Assembly: GCA_028583605.1 (NCBI GenBank)
Contig: CM053331.1
Span: forward strand, 15,236,857 to 15,300,856
Reading direction: 5' to 3'
Length of the DNA: 64,000 nucleotides
Source: Dastarcus helophoroides
Lineage: Eukaryota; Arthropoda; Insecta; Coleoptera; Bothrideridae
The notes beneath the pieces were generated by a model. It made no database searches and had not been told where the DNA came from. It worked only from the letters and a program-made list of their open reading frames with translations. Positions within the stretch are counted from its first letter, which is position 1; every line of letters starts with the position of its first letter. Position numbers and translations under genes: made by a program. This document shows positions 36,181 through 47,369 of the stretch, in pieces.

Positions 36181-37854
36181 TTTGTAAAATATATTAAAAC
36201 TGGGTTATTTAGTTATATCTCTGATGACATGTAATAAAAATATTTTTTGATCCACAACAAATTGATCCTTTATTTTTTTATCTTTAAAAACAAGGGAGGC
36301 TATGGGTCAAAATATGATCCATAACCCTGTAGGTATAGAAAAATAAAGTACTGAATATAGGTGCGCATCCTGAAGTATAAATAAAAATATATTCGGTTAT
36401 ATCTGGTGTATCATTATAAAATCCGCGAGCTAGAACCCCGTTTTCATTTTTAGACATTCTGCAAAGTATGCACGGTGTTTTCAAAAGAATTATTAAAAAT
36501 GATACCGGTGAATCTAAAAATAACACGTTTGGCAGAAAATGTGTTGAGTAAACTATCTACCCTTTAGGATATACAGCGCTTCAAATGTTCCAAAAAAGGA
36601 AATTGCGTTTGTAATTTGAAAACAAGAAAAGTTATCAAAGTTAAATTTTACACAAATGTTCTACTAATGCATGTTAAACGTACCAATACTTTTTCAATAA
36701 TGTCTAACCCCTGAAGAGAGATATTTTTGTGCTACATCTTATTTTTCGACAAAAATTGACTATTTAAAAATACGTATCAGATCGCTCGGTTTGTTTTAAA
36801 ATTCTTACCTGTCTTCCAGTTTTGCCCTAAATCTAACCGTTTATTAACAAAAATATAAATTTCCGACCATTTAAATTACAACTTTCACGTTTACAACTAA
36901 GCATACTTTTGGATGATCAAGCCTAGTACCGGAAATGGAAAACGTGAGCAAGTATGGAGAACTATCAAAGTTAAGAAGAATATTAATTAATTAATTATTA
37001 ATATTTATTGTAACGAAATGGAGGTTTTTTTGGATACAGCACATTCGAAAACTAAATATATACGAAAGAAATTCCATACATATGAGGAAAAATATTTTTT
37101 GCAGGATCTATGTTATTAAACATAACCTAATAGGAATTAGAAATAGAGGGTTTCAACTATAAGGCTGACAACTTTGATATATCGAGGGGCAGGCATTTTA
37201 TGTGTCAAATAAAGCTGTAAGATACTTAAATATAACAGGAAAATATACAATAATGCCAATGGTTTGCAGCAACGGTTCCCTTGCCATTTATGTAGAAAAG
37301 GTATTCCCATCTAGTGTGCTGTTGTTATTTTTTGTCATGTTTGGGTATGTTTCCTAGTTGAACAATACTTTAACCAGATAAGTAATTAGACATAACCTTC
37401 TAAAATTCATTAATTTGATTTTATAATGAAAAAAAATTTAATCTTAGAAGGTAATAATAAATGGATCTCTTTGATTTCTGGTAGTACTGCAGAGTTTTTA
37501 TGTCAAGGTTAAACGTTAATTTGGCGAGTACGAATCAAGCAAGGAACATACGTGGATATGTAAAAATATGACAGCAACACGCTAGATGCGAAAACTTGTT
37601 GTACACTTGATATTTTTATCAACGCGATCTGTCTTGTTGAATTTCAGATTACAAGCGCAAATTTCATAACAACAATAGTTGCAAATAAAGACTGCTTCCC
37701 AGCAGAGACGGTTGGTAGCCTTACTTTAACATGCAACTCTTTATTTGATCAATTTTTTCCAAATTAATTAACACTTAATTTAAATATAATTAAATTGCTA
37801 CTAATATGGTATAACGCCGAGGTGCATTATGTAATACAAAAAGTAATAAAAGTA
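36181..37854. other. No gene recognised
   Basis: AT-rich. A frame near 37200-37310 reads NKAVRYLNITGKYTIMPMV, which vaguely recalls pogo-type transposases, but the match is too weak to call. Confidence 0.4.
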
Positions 37855-37858
37855 ATAT

Positions 37859-38806
37859 TGGGTGTAACAGGACCATGGTACATCCCCTATTTTTTCTTTA
37901 TTTATGAAAAACTATTAAATTTGCTGCACCTAATGTACTTATGAAATGTCATATTTTGATAAAAATGTCATTTGTACTGCTGTCACTTTCGCTAAAAATG
38001 ATACTAACTTTTGATATTTAAATAGGACACAATGTATATTTTAATATTTTCGAATTTCGCACAATTTTCTTAATTCAATAAACATAAAATAAGTGGTTTT
38101 TGAAAGATCGAAAATTTATTTGGTCACATTTTATTTTTTAACCTAGAAGGTCATGATTCTCCCTAATTAATTCTAACCATTCACATAAATGCTGCAAAAA
38201 AATTAAATTTTGAAAAATTAGGAAGCGTTTTTTCTTTTAATTTGTTCTTCACAGCAATCTTATGTTCTTTTTGAATAAATCTCCAAACTAGTTAAAACCG
38301 AATATTTTGATTTTTGTTGGCTGTAATTTTAGTTCTATCAATTTCATAGCCAAAGTGAAAACATGGTAACATTTGCCATTAATTATACTTTTTCGTAGTA
38401 CCGCAATACCTTATGGTGCCTCTAAGAAAATGGAGCTATGACACAAAAAGCATTTTTGTTAATTTTATCACGTGATAAAAGAATAAAATGCCCCTTTTTT
38501 CACGTGATTTGATTTTTGTACAGTTATTGTGGTCCATTAAAATTAATTGAAGTGAAAGATAGCCTTCTAGGTTAAAAAATAAAATAGGACCAAAAACTTT
38601 TTAAAAATGTTGTATTCTAGAGTATTCTATTTAAAAATTACAAGTTTGTATTAGTTTTTGTGTAAGTGGAAGTGACGGCAGTAGGAATGTCATTTTTATG
38701 TCAAAATTTGGCATTTTATAAGTACATTAAGTGAAGTAAATTTAAAAATTTTTATCTTTATAAATAAGGAAAAAAAGGGGGTTGTACCATGATCCTGTAA
38801 CACCCG
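37859..38806. mobile_element. Non-autonomous TIR element with long inverted ends
   Basis: The left end TGGGTGTAACAGGACCATGG and the inverse of the right end, CGGGTGTTACAGGATCATGG, match at 17 of 20. Inverted similarity then continues for about 170 bp. ATAT flanks both sides (37855-37858 and 38807-38810). The centre holds a pair of CACGTGA words. There is no coding frame. A more decayed relative is at 19935-20620. Confidence 0.75.
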
Positions 38807-38810
38807 ATAT

Positions 38811-39328
38811 ACAGGTTGATCCAGAACTAATTTTGACCCTGGCAGGAAACTGTAGCAGCAATTTAAAAAGTGCAACCGAATTATTTTATAAGGTCATTCT
38901 AAGTACATCCATCAACTAATATGACCTCAATGTTCATTATTTAAGGGCGATAGGGTAACTAAAACTATTTTTTTCATTTTCATACATATTTTTGCATCAT
39001 TCGAAAGATCAAATTTTTATCAATAACTTTCTTTGAAAATGTTTTTTATGTGTCGAGTTCTTTAGGTGTCCGCAAATTTCACCTACTTTACCTACTTTAC
39101 AACAGATTTAAAGCGATAAATAAATACGATTTATGGAGACAAAAAATTTAATAAAAATATTTTAGTTTTCAAATTATCTTAAAATTGCCAAAAAAAAATC
39201 AAATTTTAACTTAATAAACTCTTTACTGATCGTGTCAAAATTGTAAATAAAGCTTTTAATTTCCTAGAGGAAATATAAAAATTTCAATCAATAAAATGGA
39301 CAGATGTACGAAGAAAACTACTATCCTG
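38811..39328. other. No gene recognised
   Basis: Begins with ACAGGTTGATCCAGAAC, a word reminiscent of small DNA element ends; no partner end found. Otherwise AT-rich. Confidence 0.4.
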
Positions 39329-39665
39329 TACGAGCCCAGGCTCATAATAGTTCGGCCGGTAATAATTTGTAACTATATTTTTCAAGATAATATTAGACTT
39401 AAAACAAAGGTGCAAAATTTAATCAAAACTATTACAACTATATTCAAATTTATACTTTTAAGTAGCTGAAACTGAAAACTATAATTAAATTACGTAAAGA
39501 AACAAATCAGTATAACAAAAAATGTATTTCACGTGGTGGATCATAATAGTTCGGCCGCTTATCGTAGTTGCGATGAAATCGAGCTGACTAGTTAAAACAA
39601 AGCAATTATGAAATATATCAACAAGACAGCTGTCAGTATTAGTTCTAAATAATTTTTAAAGCATA

Positions 39666-40749
39666 ATGCCTCGCGGTAAGCCTTTAAGTAAAGATTTTCG
39701 TTTGTCCATCATTAATGCCCATAAGAAGGGTATTTCGGCACGTCAAATTTCAGTTTCTCATTCTGTGCCGCGTTCTACCGTTCAAGACATTATCAATTTA
39801 TATAAAACTACTAATGGAGTTGATCAAAAATTAAAACCGGCCGACCATCTACAATTACAGAAGCAAATAAAAGAGCTTTACGGAGAATTGTGAAAACAAA
39901 TCGGAGATCTAACACTAAAGAGATTACTGTTTTATGGAGAGAAAGTACAGCCAAGGATTTTTCGTTGTCTACAACAAAAAGGACCATTAGAAAAATAGGA
40001 TATAAATTTTATAAGGTAAAATTTATTCGTTTTTTGTTTGGTAGAAACTGTTGGCATCCAATTTTTTTTAACAGGCAAAAGAAAAGCCACTATTGACAAC
40101 TTTACAAAAACGCAATAGACTAAAGTGGGCTCGGGAACATCAGAACTGGACTCAACGACAGTGGTACAATATAATTTGGAGTGATGAGTCCAAATTTGAT
40201 GTTTGTGTGGGCGACTCCCGTAAAAGGGTGTTACGAAAATCCAACGAAGCATTCCATAATGACTGTCTAGTAAAAAAAGTAAAGTTCCCAGCATCAGTTA
40301 TGGTATGGGGTTGCATGTCTGCAAAAGGAGTGGGCAAATTACACTTCATCGATGGAATTGTTAACGCCCAAAAATATAAGGAGATATTGGAAGCAAGTTT
40401 TTTACCGTCTATCGCACAATGTGCAGCCGATGACGGTGACTTTATGTTCCAACAGGATGGTGCACCTTGCCATACTGCGAAAACTGTGAAGACGTGGTTT
40501 CAAGAGCATAACATTCCTATTCTAAAATGGACGTCTTCTAGTCCAGATTTGTCTCCAATCGAGACACTTTGGCACAATATGAAGAAGCAACTTCGGAAAA
40601 ATCCAGCGCGGACAGTACCCGAATTAAAAGCTACTTTGCAAAATGTATGGAATAATATTCCACCAGAAGAGTGTGCACGACTTGTGGATACAATGCCCAG
40701 TAGAATTGAAGCGGTTATTGCTAATAAAGGCGACGTAACGCAATATTAG
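39666..40749 (+). pseudogene. Tc1 transposase (DD34E), one intron, one frameshift
   Basis: The start MPRGKPLSKDF opens the DNA-binding part: a first helix-turn-helix ending about residue 60, then a GRPS hook-like motif and a second helix-turn-helix. The catalytic domain has SDESKF, QQDGAPCHTA and SPDLSPIETLW. Thirty-four residues separate the second Asp from the Glu, so the triad is D,D34E and complete. A 59-bp GT-AG intron at 40016-40074 joins GYKFYK to AKEKPLL in frame. One frameshift lies at about 39837-39839: a single missing base before the GRPS codons. The intended product is about 341 residues, normal for Tc1. With the frameshift, this copy should not make full-length transposase unless the base is a sequencing error. 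Confidence 0.9.
40016..40074 (+). other. 59-bp intron in the Tc1 transposase
   Basis: AAG|GTAAAA at the start and TTTTTTTAACAG|GCA at the end, with a polypyrimidine tract. Removing it restores an uninterrupted Tc1 frame. Reading through it introduces residues absent from relatives and then a stop. Confidence 0.8.
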
Positions 40750-41084
40750 GTTTTGGCCGAACTATTATGACCCACCACGTGAAATACATTTTTTGTTATA
40801 CTGATTTGTTTCTTTACGTAATTTAATTATAATTTTCAGTTTCAGCTACTTAAAAGTATAAATTTGAATATAGTTGTAATAGTTTTGATTAAATTTTGCA
40901 CCTTTGTTTTAAGTTTAATATTATCTTCAAAAATATAGTTACAAATTATTACCGGCCGAACTATTATGAGCCTGGGCTCGTATATGGCTTTTAATTCAAA
41001 TATAGAAAATTATTAGCCTTAGTATCCTAAATACATGTTTTTAATATTAACACGATTGGTAAAGGAATTATGAACAAGGGATTA

Positions 41085-41590
41085 TGGACAATCCGCTCGA
41101 GTTAACCAGTGAATTTTTCCCACAAACTACGGTCCATCAAAAACAAAAATACGATTTAACGATTCAATAATTTTTGATGCGACATATAGGTTTTCTAATA
41201 TATTTTATATCAAGTGTCCATGTGTCAATGAAACGTCATAAATTTATAGTAACCAAATTCATATTTACTATTTGATTTCTAAGGTAATAATACCTTGGAT
41301 ATTTCACTAGCACCTTCGAAAATGTCCACTGGGCTGAGTTTATAGATTCTGCACTAAAAGCACTTATTTTAAATATTTTATTGGGTAAATATATCAGCTT
41401 GACAAAGTTTATGCTATAATTTTGAACCCCAAAATAACATTCGCATGCCGTGATTAGTCAATGAAATCAACCAATCACGACGCCACTTACTTTATATCCG
41501 TTCACTAGACGGATATGGCCCATCTATTATGCTTGCGCATTATAAAGAAAACAGTGAATTAATATATCGGTGGGAGTGGGAAACTTTTTA
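41085..41590 (+). repeat. Dispersed ~500-bp module, copy 1
   Basis: Strongly similar to 43775-44265 in the same orientation and to 25130-25444 in inverse. Shared words include GTGTCCATGTGTCAATGAAA, CATATTTACTATTTGATTTC and CGTTCACT(A/G)GAC. The right border GGTGGGAGTGGGAAA is common to all copies. No protein motif is visible and no clear terminal repeat, so the nature of the element is open. Confidence 0.8.
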
Positions 41591-41964
41591 TGAAGCTTCA
41601 TTCTTTTAAATCGTATTTAGATTATGGTAAAGTATTTTCAGACTATGCGATTGCGAAGCGATTTACTGCATACGATTTATCGTACCGATATCGCATGACG
41701 ACAGAATACGCAGTTTTGAATGAGACGCTTTCAAACGTGTGCGATGCGGTAAAAATGATCGCAACGTCGCAACGATATGGCGTTGCACTGCGATCTCCCT
41801 TCAGACATCGCGCCTTTAAAGCGATAATTTTTATCGCACGATATTTGACGAGATACGCAATTAAGTTCGCGCTTTCAGACGATGTGTGATATTACACCCA
41901 TTTGACTCAGGTTTCGTTCCCGCTTAGTTGCCAATTTGTTGTTTTAGCTCTTTTAATTCAGTAT

Positions 41965-42130
41965 AGGGAGCCTCAAAGAAAAGAGTGGCGAACTAAATTT
42001 GCTAAGCTTGTCATAAATCAAAAATATGATATATGCCAAGTATTTAGAAGGCAAATTTTTCCAATGGAGAAAAACTTCCACGTTTTAAAGGTTTATGTAC
42101 AATTGGCGCGATTTATTGTTAAAAAAATTA
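41965..42130 (+). repeat. Partial copy of the 45.9-46.3 kb MITE
   Basis: Shares GAGCCTCA, AAGCTTGTCATA, ATGCCAAGTATT and ATGTACAATTGGCGCGAT-like words with 45945-46300, with internal deletions. Confidence 0.55.
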
Positions 42131-42284
42131 CAGTTACCCTCATAATAATTTTTGTAAATGAAGGAAATGTCAATTTTTATTCTGAATTGCATAAAAATTA
42201 AGTGTTCCAAAATTTATTTTAACCACTTACTAATTCAAAGACAATTTTTACAAGTTACTATTTGTTTTTGTGTTGGCACTTTCC

Positions 42285-42560
42285 TACAAGTAACTTTTAT
42301 GGAAGATGCTCACAGGAACTAAATAGGATGGATCCCCAAAGGGCAAGAATTTTGGGGCGTACAAGACAGTCGGAGACAGCAAATTCCTGTGCGGGCCAGC
42401 GAAGACTTCTGTCTACGGAGACTCTTTTTTCTTTAGAACTTCCAAGCTGTTACCCAACGAAATTTTTCGCAAAATTACAACCTATCCTTGTTTAGGAAGG
42501 CGGCTTATCGCCATCTATCCTTGTTTCCGCAATTACTCGCAGTGCTTTGAAGGCATAATA
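42285..42560 (+). pseudogene. LINE reverse transcriptase C-terminal tail (copy 2)
   Basis: Reads FYGRCSQELNRMDPQRARIL, then TRQSETANS and an LQPILV...ILVSA end. This is the same jockey/CR1-like tail as at 27745-28195, but shorter. An internal deletion has removed the SKSWNLLP segment in part. The 3' end runs into ATTGAACATAAAAAAATG, which may be the A-rich retroposon end. Confidence 0.7.
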
Positions 42561-43544
42561 GGGTTATCCTTTGAGAATGGATTGAACATAAAAAAATGTT
42601 AATTTATTTTACTTATCTTTTAATTATCTGAAACACCCATGCATGTATTTCTAATGGTTTAAGGTTTTCTGAAGTTAGAAACACGACGAAAAGTTTCAAA
42701 TTTCTAAAAACATTTTCAAAATGTTGAGAGTTTTTATAGAATTTATATTTTTGAAAATGGCTTTAATTTGGATTTTCTTCCGAAACTCTAAAAAATTTGA
42801 CTTTCGAATAGAAATTTTATTTAATAACTAAAAATTTGAAATTTAATTTTCGAGAATGGGACCAAAATTCCAAAAGAAAACCGAAATAATTAAAAAATGC
42901 CTAATTTTCGATGTTCAAACACACACCGAATGATAACAGTGCATCTCACCATTTAAACTTCTTGTAACAATAATCGATGATAATCGCAGTATGTGAAAAC
43001 AGTATGGTGCTGCAATGGAATTTGTCGCATGCTGTAAATCGCATCGCAAACGCACAGTCTGAAACTACTCCTAGGTAATAGCCTGTACGGCTGTATTTGC
43101 ATTCGGTAAGTCATGCGAACCCAAATCGTTTTGATCAGGTTCAGAAAACTTCTGCCTTTGATGCCTTTGCGAAAAAGTGTCCATCTTTCGTCAAAGAAAC
43201 ATAGAAATCACGATGAATAAAGATACGTTAAACGATTCGAAGACGTGTTTCTTTGCACGCACTGGGAAGGGGCCAAGAAATATTTCGCAATGGCGGCTAA
43301 GTAAGTACATAAAAAAGTCGAAGGCGTTTGTTGAGCAGTAAATGAGTCGATTTACGAAAAATGTGGACGACCTCATTTATTGTGATTCGGTAGGGACCAT
43401 CTCCAAAAAGAATGAAAAACAGATCATGACACCCTGGCTTGTTCTTGATTCAAGGGCAAGGCGATATTGAAACAAAAAAGACTGAACGTATCGCACGGAA
43501 CTATTCTTAAATATGTGTGTGCAAATGATTTATAATAGCAGAGT

Positions 43545-43690
43545 ACCTACATTAAACAAACTACTGCTATGCGAAAAACACGCTGCCAAACGACTCTGTT
43601 GGTCCCAAAAAAATTGATCTTGACTGAAGCAATGTTGTTTTCTCTGATAAAGCTTCTGTTTAGGGATTTTTTTAATAGTAGTTTGTGCAA
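43545..43690 (+). pseudogene. Possible Tc1-type transposase scrap
   Basis: Frames here read NKLLLCEKHAAKRLCWSQKN and, after a shift, VVFSDKASV. Tc1 transposases have K-H-A-x-x-R-L-x-W-A followed about 15 residues later by V-F-S-D-E. The order and spacing fit, but stops and shifts are many and nothing else of the gene could be placed. Confidence 0.4.
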
Positions 43691-43774
43691 CAAGAGCGGA
43701 TATGATGTCCATATCACACGAGAACGAAGTTTGAGCACGACGCCGAAGGCGGAGTGCCTCAATCGTTCAAGTGC

Positions 43775-44265
43775 GATATGGGCAATCCGCTCGAGTTGTA
43801 CCGCGTATTTTTTCCACGACTACGATCTATCAAAGACTAAAATACGATTTAGCAAATTTATTATTTTTCATGTGACATTTGCAGTTTCTAATATATTTTA
43901 TATAGTGTCCATGTGTCAATGAAACGTCATAAATTTATCGCAACAAAATTCATATTTACTATTTGATTTCTAAGGTAATCATATCTTGAATATTTCACTT
44001 GCAGCCTCAGAAATGTCCGCTGGAATAAAAGTACTCATTTTAAATATTTTCTTTGGTAGAGACCGAAGTCAGTTTGACAGATTTTGTGGTATAATTCTGA
44101 ATCTAAAAATGACATTCGTCTTTATCGCTAGTGCGGATATGAAATCGACCAATCACGGCGCGATTTTCGTTATATCCGTTCACTGGACTGATATGATCTA
44201 TCTATCCTGCTCGTAAGGTATAAAGAAAACAGTGAATATACGGGTGGGAGTGGGAAAAGTTTATT
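43775..44265 (+). repeat. Dispersed ~500-bp module, copy 2
   Basis: Same module as 41085-41590, opening with CAATCCGCTCGAGTT and ending GGTGGGAGTGGGAAAA. The 3' end of a LINE tail in opposite orientation directly abuts this border. Confidence 0.8.
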
Positions 44266-44279
44266 CCGCTCGCAAAGAA

Positions 44280-44540
44280 TAACCCCATTATGTCTTCAAA
44301 GCGAGTGGCTTGCGGAAACAAGGATAGATGGCGATGAACCGCCTTCTTAAACAAGGACAGGTTGTAATTTTTGGGGAAAACTCTTTTCGGTAGCGAGTTT
44401 CATAGCTTGGAAGTTCTATAAAAAAAAGTTTTCGTAGACAGAAGTCCTCGCTGGCAGGCAAGGTGGTGCATCCAGTATGGTTGACACAATGCGCATTCTG
44501 CCTTGAATTTAGTTTTTTTCTTGTTGCAGATGATGCCCCC
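44280..44540 (-). pseudogene. LINE reverse transcriptase C-terminal tail (copy 3)
   Basis: On the minus strand, in mixed frames, the fragment carries a RTSVYENFF-like segment, LEAM-like sequence, then KNYNL-like and EGGSSPSILVS residues. Nucleotide similarity to 27960-28190 and 42400-42550 is clear, for example ACAACCTGTCCTTGTTTAAG and GCCATCTATCCTTGTTTCCG. Frameshifts make it non-coding. Confidence 0.65.
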
Positions 44541-45944
44541 TGCGATATGGGACAAAACATCATCGTAGTTAATAGACTTTTTTGTTGTGTATCTCCTCGT
44601 TTTATTTTTCTGACAGGTTTGGGATATACCGTTATTAAGTTTAGATTTTATAGAGCATCAATCTGGAATACTAAAAACTTGTGCGAAACTTTTTCAGAAA
44701 TAAGTATTAAAATGGCCAAGGTAAAATTTCCTTGTAACCTTATCAAAACGAAACAAAAATTTGCAGAAAAAATAAACTTAGTTTCTTAGAGAAAAAAATT
44801 GACTTATGGTTAAATATATATAAAATTCCTATTTTGTAAAAGAACATTGGCAATTTCAATAATATCTTTGTTACTATCAATTTAGTTTACGAAATAATTA
44901 GGTATATAAAATGGCATGGACACCGAGATTCATTCGTACATGTTTAGAATAAAAATATTTTCTTAAAAGGATATCATTTAACAATAAACCAGCAATTTTT
45001 TGTACCTTTGAATGCTCTCTGTTATATAAAATCTAATCATGAAAAATTACCTTAAAAAGTCAGCCGACAGAAATAAGATAAAAGTAATAGGTTCTAAGAC
45101 ATAGCCATATGAGATGTCTAACTACAAACTGGTACGGATTTATAGCTGCGTTTTAACTTTATATCTAATTAAAAAGTTTCCTTTAAAATCCAATTGTCTA
45201 ATAAAATCCTTTTTTAAACGCTGCGAGATAACAATAAAAAACATCACTTAACACCTGCCTCGTTCACAATGTTAATGTCCTTATCAGCAGCTTACTGGCT
45301 ATGTTGTATACAGTGCTTAATGCCAAATTTACTTATTCGTAGTGTCAGTACTATCTTTAGAGTTTAGTGAATGCTACAGGGAATCAATTTTATTAGATTT
45401 CATAGCTGTTTCTATGTATTTATCTTGAAGACGATCTTCATGCAAAAGTATTATTGCAACTTGAATCATTCCTGGAAATTTTCACACGTGAAGACTGCTA
45501 ATAAGGAACGTTAGAGAGAGCTACAGTTCTTTAATCATTTTTTGATTTACTCTGTGGACTACAGATTACAGCACTGTCGGTTTTATATGTGTTTTACTTA
45601 TTAGTTTTGGATTGTCGGAAGTCTGATGTTTATGAATTTGTTGACGTCATAGTAAAATATCCTGTTAAGAGAAAAAATCTGTTAGAAAAGCTGTGAGCAA
45701 TTTCTATTCTCTAAACTATTTTTATATAAATGCACTTTTTCTTTATCATTTTGACCTCTGAAGTGGAAAAGGGTTTGTGAAGTTAGGTAACAAAGTAACA
45801 AAATTTAAAAATAAATTTTTAATAAACAACATTACTATGGAAAATAACAAATTTAATTATCTGTTCAAATTGCCCTTATCGCCAACGTCGAGGCCATGTC
45901 ACAAACGCTGGTTAAACATTGTCTACTATTTATGAGGTGGTTGA
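44541..45944. other. No gene recognised
   Basis: AT-rich, with a few frames of 60-110 codons that have no known motif and ordinary AT-driven composition. Confidence 0.5.
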
Positions 45945-46300
45945 GCTAGAGAGCCTCAGGGAAGAGACTAGGGAACCGGATTCGCCGAGATTGGCTCACG
46001 GAGCTAAACTTGTCATATTTCAAAAGTTGGACAAATGCCAAGTATTAAATGGACAAGGTTTTCAACTGTAAAAACAAAAATATAAATATACTGCGATTAC
46101 AGCGATTATTAGAAAGGTGTTTATAATTGTTTTACGTCTAATTGCGCCATATGTACATGAAAATCGATGAATAGATGAAAGATATTCTGCATTAGAAAAC
46201 ATTGGTATTTTACATAATTTTGAAATATGACAAGCTTGTAGTCGCGAGCCAATCATGGCGTATTAGGTTCGCCACCCGTCTCTAGATTAAGCTAATCCCT
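45945..46300. mobile_element. Foldback MITE, about 350 bp
   Basis: Arms at about 45945-46030 and 46215-46300 pair in inverse. Each contains TTTTGAAATATGACAAG(T/C)TT, then GAGCCAAT and GGCG. A partial relative is at 41965-42130. No clear target duplication and no coding frame. Confidence 0.65.
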
Positions 46301-47165
46301 TTGTGAATTATTTCCTTTAACGATTTTTATTTTTAGTTCCATTAAAACAAGACTTATTTATTAAATAAGTCCAGACAAAATAACCTGACGGAGTTACATC
46401 TGGCGATTTTGCAGGTCAATCCACTAAATTATGACATGGCTATAAACAAGTTGCAATTGTTTAAACTACTTAATGCTGTGGTTGTCTCGATAACAATTTA
46501 AAAGAATTTTTTGTTGTTGTATTCATTATTGAAAAACCTATTACTTGAAGTGTCACACAACTTTCCATTTAAGAAGGAAGGTAGGTTTGCGACTACGGTT
46601 TTTTGTGATTTTTATGAATTGTTTTACAAACAGTAAACATATAACTCCTAAGCCCGATAATACATCAAAATGAAATTTTGCCCAGTGGCCTACAGCTATA
46701 GGGAGCGCATTTCAAATTTATTTTTATTTCATTGTATTAATCATATACAGAGTGTTGTTATAAACTTTTTTTTTAATAGAACACCCTGTATATTTTTACA
46801 TATTTGGATATCCCTATAAAAATGCAGTAAAATAATGTAGAGTTTATGGGGGTTTTGATGAATTGTTTTCCTAACAGATGATCATAAATTCGGAGACAAG
46901 AGTATGATGCAGTCATTTGTAGACACTCAGTATGATGTAGTATTGACCAATTAGCAACAAAAACAATTGTGTACATTCTGGAAGCCACAGTTTTTATCTA
47001 AATTGAGTATTATTTTAAATTTAATTTTAGAATGTGCATCTCTTCTATATGGATGTAGCCTTTCCCCAAAATATTAAAAATTGCCTATTTGCAAATATTT
47101 AAACAAAAAAATCATAATTTTTTCCATTTTTTCATAATTTTTTTGTAATAAAAAATACTTTGAAC
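46301..47165. other. No gene recognised
   Basis: A tiny inverted pair, ACAGAGTGTTGTTATAAAC near 46748 and GAACACCCTGTA near 46784, resembles abutting element ends. Nothing else assigned. Confidence 0.4.
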
Positions 47166-47177
47166 AATAATGTACCG

Positions 47178-47357
47178 TTTTTTTTATGGAACGGACTGGT
47201 CCTTGGTTATCTTCAAAAATTGAAATACAGCACTTGAAACCAAGAAAGATTAAAAAACACAACAAAGGTTGCTCTAATGCGTTTCGACAGCCATGCTGTC
47301 ATCTTCAAAGAGAAACAGTTTCTCTTTCTTGGTTTCAGAGGACAAGTTCTGTATTTC
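47178..47357 (-). mobile_element. Palindromic retroposon, copy A, 12-bp TSD
   Basis: AATAATGTACCG occurs on both sides (47166-47177 and 47358-47369). Read on the minus strand, the element begins TTGAAATACAGAACTTGTCC, folds back on itself, then has a unique tail TTTTTGAAGATAACCAAGGA and CCAGTCCGTTCCAT, and ends in an A-run (T-run on plus at 47178-47184). Variable-length duplication plus an A-tail is typical of LINE-mobilised RNA. One arm is shortened in this copy. See copies B and C at 58894-59126 and 61536-61765. Confidence 0.8.
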
Positions 47358-47369
47358 AATAATGTACCG

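Larger units (their letters stand above)
39331..40980 (+). mobile_element. Tc1-like transposon with IR/DR ends, 1650 bp
   Basis: The ends are ~228-bp inverted repeats starting CGAGCCCAGGCTCATAATAG, differing at only about five positions between left and right. TA flanks both sides (39329-39330 and 40981-40982). Within each repeat the word TCATAATAGTTCGGCC occurs twice: outer at 39342-39357, inner at 39541-39556; outer at 40954-40969, inner at 40755-40770. This is the inverted/direct repeat arrangement used for paired transposase binding in Tc1-type elements such as Sleeping Beauty. Near-identical ends suggest a recent insertion. Confidence 0.93.
41636..43064. mobile_element. Candidate TIR element with nested repeats
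   Basis: The left end TTTCAGACTATGCGATTGCG and the inverse of the right end, TTTCAGACTGTGCGTTTGCG, match over about 45 bp, followed by GCGATTTAC and GCAT. Between them lie other repeats: a copy of the 45.9-46.3 kb element and a LINE tail. The ends may therefore bracket an older element that was later invaded. No target duplication is obvious. An open frame at 41590-41889 is made entirely of GCGAT-rich end sequence and is unlikely to be a gene. Confidence 0.5.

Noticed and set aside
36284..36526. 80-residue minus-strand open frame considered as a host exon
   Set aside because: Splice-like signals are weak, no family is recognised, and the neighbourhood is AT-rich debris.
41590..41889. 99-residue plus-strand open frame
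   Set aside because: Composed of repeated GCGAT-rich element-end sequence with no protein motif.
43569..43922. 117-residue plus-strand open frame
   Set aside because: It crosses from a Tc1 scrap, in a different frame, into the dispersed 500-bp module; not a single gene.
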